Assembly: GCA_937880065.1 (NCBI GenBank)
Contig: CALFMA010000076.1
Location: forward strand, 1 to 8,604
Length of the DNA: 8,604 nucleotides
Source of the DNA: an uncultured Ruminococcus sp.
GTDB taxonomy: Bacteria > Bacillota_A > Clostridia > Oscillospirales > Ruminococcaceae
Reading direction: 5' to 3'
Of the stretch, positions 6,265 through 8,604 are shown in pieces (positions within the stretch are counted from its first letter, which is position 1; each line of letters opens with the position of its first letter). The notes beneath the pieces are model-generated. The model was not told the origin of the DNA and ran no database searches. It saw nothing but the letters and a program-made list of their open reading frames with translations. Position numbers and translations under genes: made by a program.

Positions 6265-6939
6265 ATGAATTATTTAATTTATTTTTTGCTGATGTTGATT
6301 TTGCCCGTTATTGCACAGCTTGGAGTTACGCTGACTTATAAAAAGTACAGCAAAGTGGCTTCATCTCGTGGTTATACCGCTGAACAGGTGGCAAGGCAGA
6401 TTCTTGACAGCAACGGATTGAGCCATATCCGCATTGAGCGTGTTCATGGCAATCTCAGCGACCATTATTCACCCAATGAGGGCGTTGTAAGGCTCTCCGA
6501 CAGCGTTTACGGCAGCCGTTCAATTGCGGCAATCGGCGTTGCGGCTCACGAGTGCGGCCATGCCTGCCAGCACGCTGAACAGTATGCTCCAATGGAGATG
6601 CGCTCCAAAATCGTGCCTGTGGTGAACATCTGCTCCCAGTTCTGGCACATCGTTTTTGTAATCGGTCTGACTATGGTCAACACTCCAATTGTGGCAAATA
6701 TCGGCATTTATATGTTTATGGCGGTTGTGCTGTTTCAGATTGTAACGCTGCCGACGGAACTTAATGCAAGCTACAGAGCCATGAGAACTCTGGAGGGGCA
6801 GTATATTCTCGAAGCCGATGAAGTTCCAAAGGCGAAAAAAGTCCTGACAGCGGCGGCAATGACCTATGTTACAGCACTTGTGACATCACTTCTCCACCTT
6901 TTAACCCTTGTGATGAGAGTGAGAGGCAGAAATGATTGA
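6265..6939 (+). CDS. YugP-type membrane zinc metallopeptidase (Zn_peptidase_2 family)
   Basis: The 224-residue protein has the zinc-protease motif HECGHACQH (95-103), with H95 and H99 as expected ligands and E96 as catalytic base. E165 in LPTELNAS (162-169) is a likely third ligand by family resemblance. Hydrophobic segments lie at about 1-25 (N-terminal anchor), 117-138, 143-162 and 193-217, so it should be an integral membrane protein. These features, the order of segments and the length of about 225-230 match the poorly characterised YugP family (Pfam Zn_peptidase_2). Substrate and role are unknown. AGGAG (6254-6258) precedes the ATG by 6 nt. Its end overlaps rsmB by 8 nt (ATGATTGA), so it is co-translated with RNA-modification genes. 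This position between fmt and rsmB is, as I recall, common in Clostridia but absent from Bacillus subtilis. Confidence 0.9.
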   Translation: MNYLIYFLLMLILPVIAQLGVTLTYKKYSKVASSRGYTAEQVARQILDSNGLSHIRIERVHGNLSDHYSPNEGVVRLSDSVYGSRSIAAIGVAAHECGHACQHAEQYAPMEMRSKIVPVVNICSQFWHIVFVIGLTMVNTPIVANIGIYMFMAVVLFQIVTLPTELNASYRAMRTLEGQYILEADEVPKAKKVLTAAAMTYVTALVTSLLHLLTLVMRVRGRND

Positions 6940-8239
6940 TGCAAGATATACGGCGGCAAAGCTGCTTGACAAAACTTTGAAAAACGACAGTTATTCAAAT
7001 ATTCAGCTGAACAGCGGACTTGAACGCTCCGATCTGGACGCTCAGGGGAAAAAGCTGTGCACAGCGATTTACTATGGCGTAATTCAGCGGAGGATAACTC
7101 TTGACTACATTTTAGCACAATATTGCGCTCGTCCTTTGGCGAAAATGGACAGCATAATTGTAACTATATTGCGGTGCGGAGTTTATCAGATTTTATATAT
7201 GGACAGCGTTCCCGATAATGCGGCGGTTAATGAAAGCGTGCGGCTTGCTAAGCAGTTCGGCAAAACAAGTGCGTCGGGAATGGTAAATGCTGTTCTGCGA
7301 AACTTCATAAGAGGCGGCAAAAAGCTTTTCGCAAAAGAGGAAAAGGACGATATAAAGCGGTTTTCCGTGATGTATTCCATTCCTGTTGAGCTTATCCGCA
7401 GCCTTGTGAATGACTACGGCGAGGACAGGGCGAAGGCTTTTGCGGAGTTTTCCGTTGGCGATGAAAAGGCGACATTTATCCGCAGAAATCCTCTGAAATG
7501 CTCCTATGAGGAACTTGTAAAGGCTCTGGGAAATGTGGAGCTTTCCACCGATGACCAATTGTGCTGCCGTCTTGAAAATGGCGGAGTAATCGGCACAAAT
7601 GCCTTTAAATCGGGATTTTTCCACGTGCAGGATATTTCCTCTCAGATTTGCTGTGAGGTTCTTGCCCCAACTGAAAATGACGTTGTTCTCGATATTTGTG
7701 CTGCTCCCGGCGGCAAGACTTTCACAATGGCGGAGATGATGAATGGCAGGGGAGAAATCCATGCCTTTGACCTCCACGAAAAGCGTGTAAAGCTTATCAG
7801 CGAGGGTGCGGAACGTCTTGGACTTCCCAATATATCGGCAAAATCGGGAGATGCCTCGGCGTATAACGAGGACATTCCGAAATGCACGAAAATCCTCTGT
7901 GACGTACCCTGTTCGGGCTTTGGAGTTATTTCCCATAAGCCTGAAATCAAGTACAAAAGCTTGTCGGAATTTGAACGGCTTCCCGAAATTCAGTACAATA
8001 TTGCTCAGAACGCTTTGAACTATCTTGCTATTGGCGGAGAAATGGTTTACTCCACCTGCACCGTGCGAAAAGCGGAAAATGAGGAAGTTATTGAACGGCT
8101 TCTGAAAAATAATCCCGATATTGTTTTAGCTGATATTTCCGAAATAAGGGGCAGGAAATATTCAAATCCCGTGACATTCTTCCCCGACGATTTCGGCGGC
8201 GATGGATTTTTCGTTGCAAAGCTTAAAAAAATAAAGTAA
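6932..8239 (+). CDS. rsmB: 16S rRNA m5C967 methyltransferase RsmB
   Basis: It methylates the 5-carbon of C967 (E. coli numbering) in 16S rRNA using S-adenosylmethionine. The 435-residue product has the expected two parts. A NusB-like N-terminal RNA-binding domain covers about 1-135 (for example TAIYYGVIQRRITLDY and the NAAVNESVRLAKQF block). The Rossmann methyltransferase domain covers about 230-435. Motif I is VVLDICAAPGGKT (251-263), the acidic SAM residue is D280, motif IV is DVPCSGFG (324-331) with C327, and motif VI is STCTV (374-378) with the nucleophile C376. The C-terminal GGDGFFVAKL is typical of the NOL1/NOP2/Sun family. GAGAGG (6921-6926) lies 5 nt before the ATG, within the preceding metallopeptidase gene, which it overlaps by 8 nt. 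A long open frame on the opposite strand here is a shadow. Confidence 0.96.
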   Translation: MIDARYTAAKLLDKTLKNDSYSNIQLNSGLERSDLDAQGKKLCTAIYYGVIQRRITLDYILAQYCARPLAKMDSIIVTILRCGVYQILYMDSVPDNAAVNESVRLAKQFGKTSASGMVNAVLRNFIRGGKKLFAKEEKDDIKRFSVMYSIPVELIRSLVNDYGEDRAKAFAEFSVGDEKATFIRRNPLKCSYEELVKALGNVELSTDDQLCCRLENGGVIGTNAFKSGFFHVQDISSQICCEVLAPTENDVVLDICAAPGGKTFTMAEMMNGRGEIHAFDLHEKRVKLISEGAERLGLPNISAKSGDASAYNEDIPKCTKILCDVPCSGFGVISHKPEIKYKSLSEFERLPEIQYNIAQNALNYLAIGGEMVYSTCTVRKAENEEVIERLLKNNPDIVLADISEIRGRKYSNPVTFFPDDFGGDGFFVAKLKKIK

Positions 8240-8240
8240 C

Positions 8241-8253
8241 AGGAGGTGCAGCG
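8241..8253 (+). promoter_or_regulatory. Consensus ribosome binding site for the TTG start of rlmN
   Basis: AGGAGGTG (8241-8248) is a near-complete complement of the 16S 3' end, placed 5 nt before TTG 8254 in the 14-nt gap after rsmB. Confidence 0.85.
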
Positions 8254-8604
8254 TTGGAAAAAATTGATATTTTAAGCCTTAACTTAAAAGAGCTTGAATC
8301 GGCTCTTGTGGAAATGGGCGAAAAGAAATTCAGAGCAAAGCAGATTTTTCAATGGCTGCACGTAAAAAAAGTTCCCGATTTCGACAAAATGACTGATATT
8401 TCTATACAATTGAGAGAGCGTTTAAAAGAATTTTTTTGTATAAATGGACTATTTGTGCAAAAAAGACTTGAATCTTGTATAGATAATACTGTAAAATATC
8501 TATATAGGCTTTCTGACGGGAATTTTGTAGAAACCGTTTTAATGGAATACAGCTACGGTTACAGCCTTTGTATTTCCACTCAGGTGGGGTGCAAAATGGG
8601 GTGC
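8254..8604 (+). CDS. rlmN: Dual-specificity rRNA/tRNA m2A methyltransferase RlmN (3' end outside window)
   Basis: The first 117 codons from a TTG start are present, and the frame is open to the last base. RlmN is a radical-SAM enzyme that methylates C2 of A2503 in 23S rRNA and of A37 in some tRNAs. The N-terminal accessory domain shows KKFRAKQIFQWLH (24-36), and LSDGNFVETVLMEY marks the start of the core. SLCISTQVGCKMGC (104-117) ends with C113 and C117, the first two cysteines of the CX3CX2C iron-sulfur motif; the third would fall three codons past the window edge. Codons from about 8395 to 8510 are AT-rich (27-30% GC in the two full rows I counted) compared with about 40-52% in nearby rows, although the protein remains family-like. 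A normal RlmN is about 345 residues, so roughly two thirds are missing. Confidence 0.94.
   Translation, partial: MEKIDILSLNLKELESALVEMGEKKFRAKQIFQWLHVKKVPDFDKMTDISIQLRERLKEFFCINGLFVQKRLESCIDNTVKYLYRLSDGNFVETVLMEYSYGYSLCISTQVGCKMGC

Noticed and set aside
7193..7936. 247-codon open frame on the minus strand
   Set aside because: It lies entirely antisense to the well-supported rsmB, shows no recognisable domain, and has no promoter or ribosome binding site that I can see. It is a composition shadow.
8453..8487. Promoter-like TTGTGC and TATAGA/GATAAT inside rlmN
   Set aside because: Spacing is 19 or 23 nt with weak boxes in an AT-rich coding stretch, so a chance match is more likely.
479..8604. 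Mobile element, phage, defence or toxin system
   Set aside because: Every gene is a recognised core gene in conserved order with tight spacing. There are no transposase, integrase or nuclease modules and no terminal repeats or attachment sites.

Overview
The window looks like the chromosome of a cellulosome-type Firmicute, most likely a Ruminococcus or close relative (Oscillospiraceae, Eubacteriales). Two things support this. The first 303 bases encode a C-terminal type I dockerin of the ruminococcal kind on a Thr/Glu/Lys/Pro linker. The remaining genes follow the conserved Firmicutes order yloC(yicC)-remA-gmk-rpoZ-priA-def-fmt-rsmB-rlmN. Base composition is moderate (roughly 40-50% GC in the rows I counted), and GTG and TTG starts are common. 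The exact species cannot be read from the sequence.

Layout, all on the + strand: (1) 1-303, the 3' end of a secreted dockerin-bearing protein with strongly biased codons. (2) 304-478, the only real intergenic region, holding a strong rho-independent terminator (333-359), a sigma-70-type promoter with an extended -10 (385-413), a perfect 18-bp palindrome at 428-445 just after the predicted transcription start, and the yicC ribosome binding site. (3) 479-8604, an uninterrupted operon of nine genes that runs off the right edge: yicC, remA, gmk, rpoZ, priA, def, fmt, a membrane zinc metallopeptidase of the YugP type, rsmB, and the first 117 codons of rlmN. Gaps between genes are 1 to 14 nt, and three junctions overlap by exactly 8 nt. 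I see no terminator or convincing promoter inside the operon.

The operon mixes RNA turnover (YicC), nucleotide supply (Gmk), transcription (omega subunit), a DNA-binding regulator (RemA), replication restart (PriA), and formyl-Met handling: Fmt formylates the initiator tRNA and Def removes the formyl group from the new protein. It also carries rRNA modification (RsmB on 16S, RlmN on 23S and tRNA). It is a growth-linked information-processing operon and probably responds to growth rate as a unit.

I did not find an undescribed biological system here; this is mostly ordinary core genome. The points worth a second look are the operator-like palindrome at the operon start, the 13-residue second calcium loop of the dockerin, the Gly in place of His in the PriA DEEH box, the absence of coaBC between rpoZ and priA, and the sharp AT-rich stretch inside rlmN.
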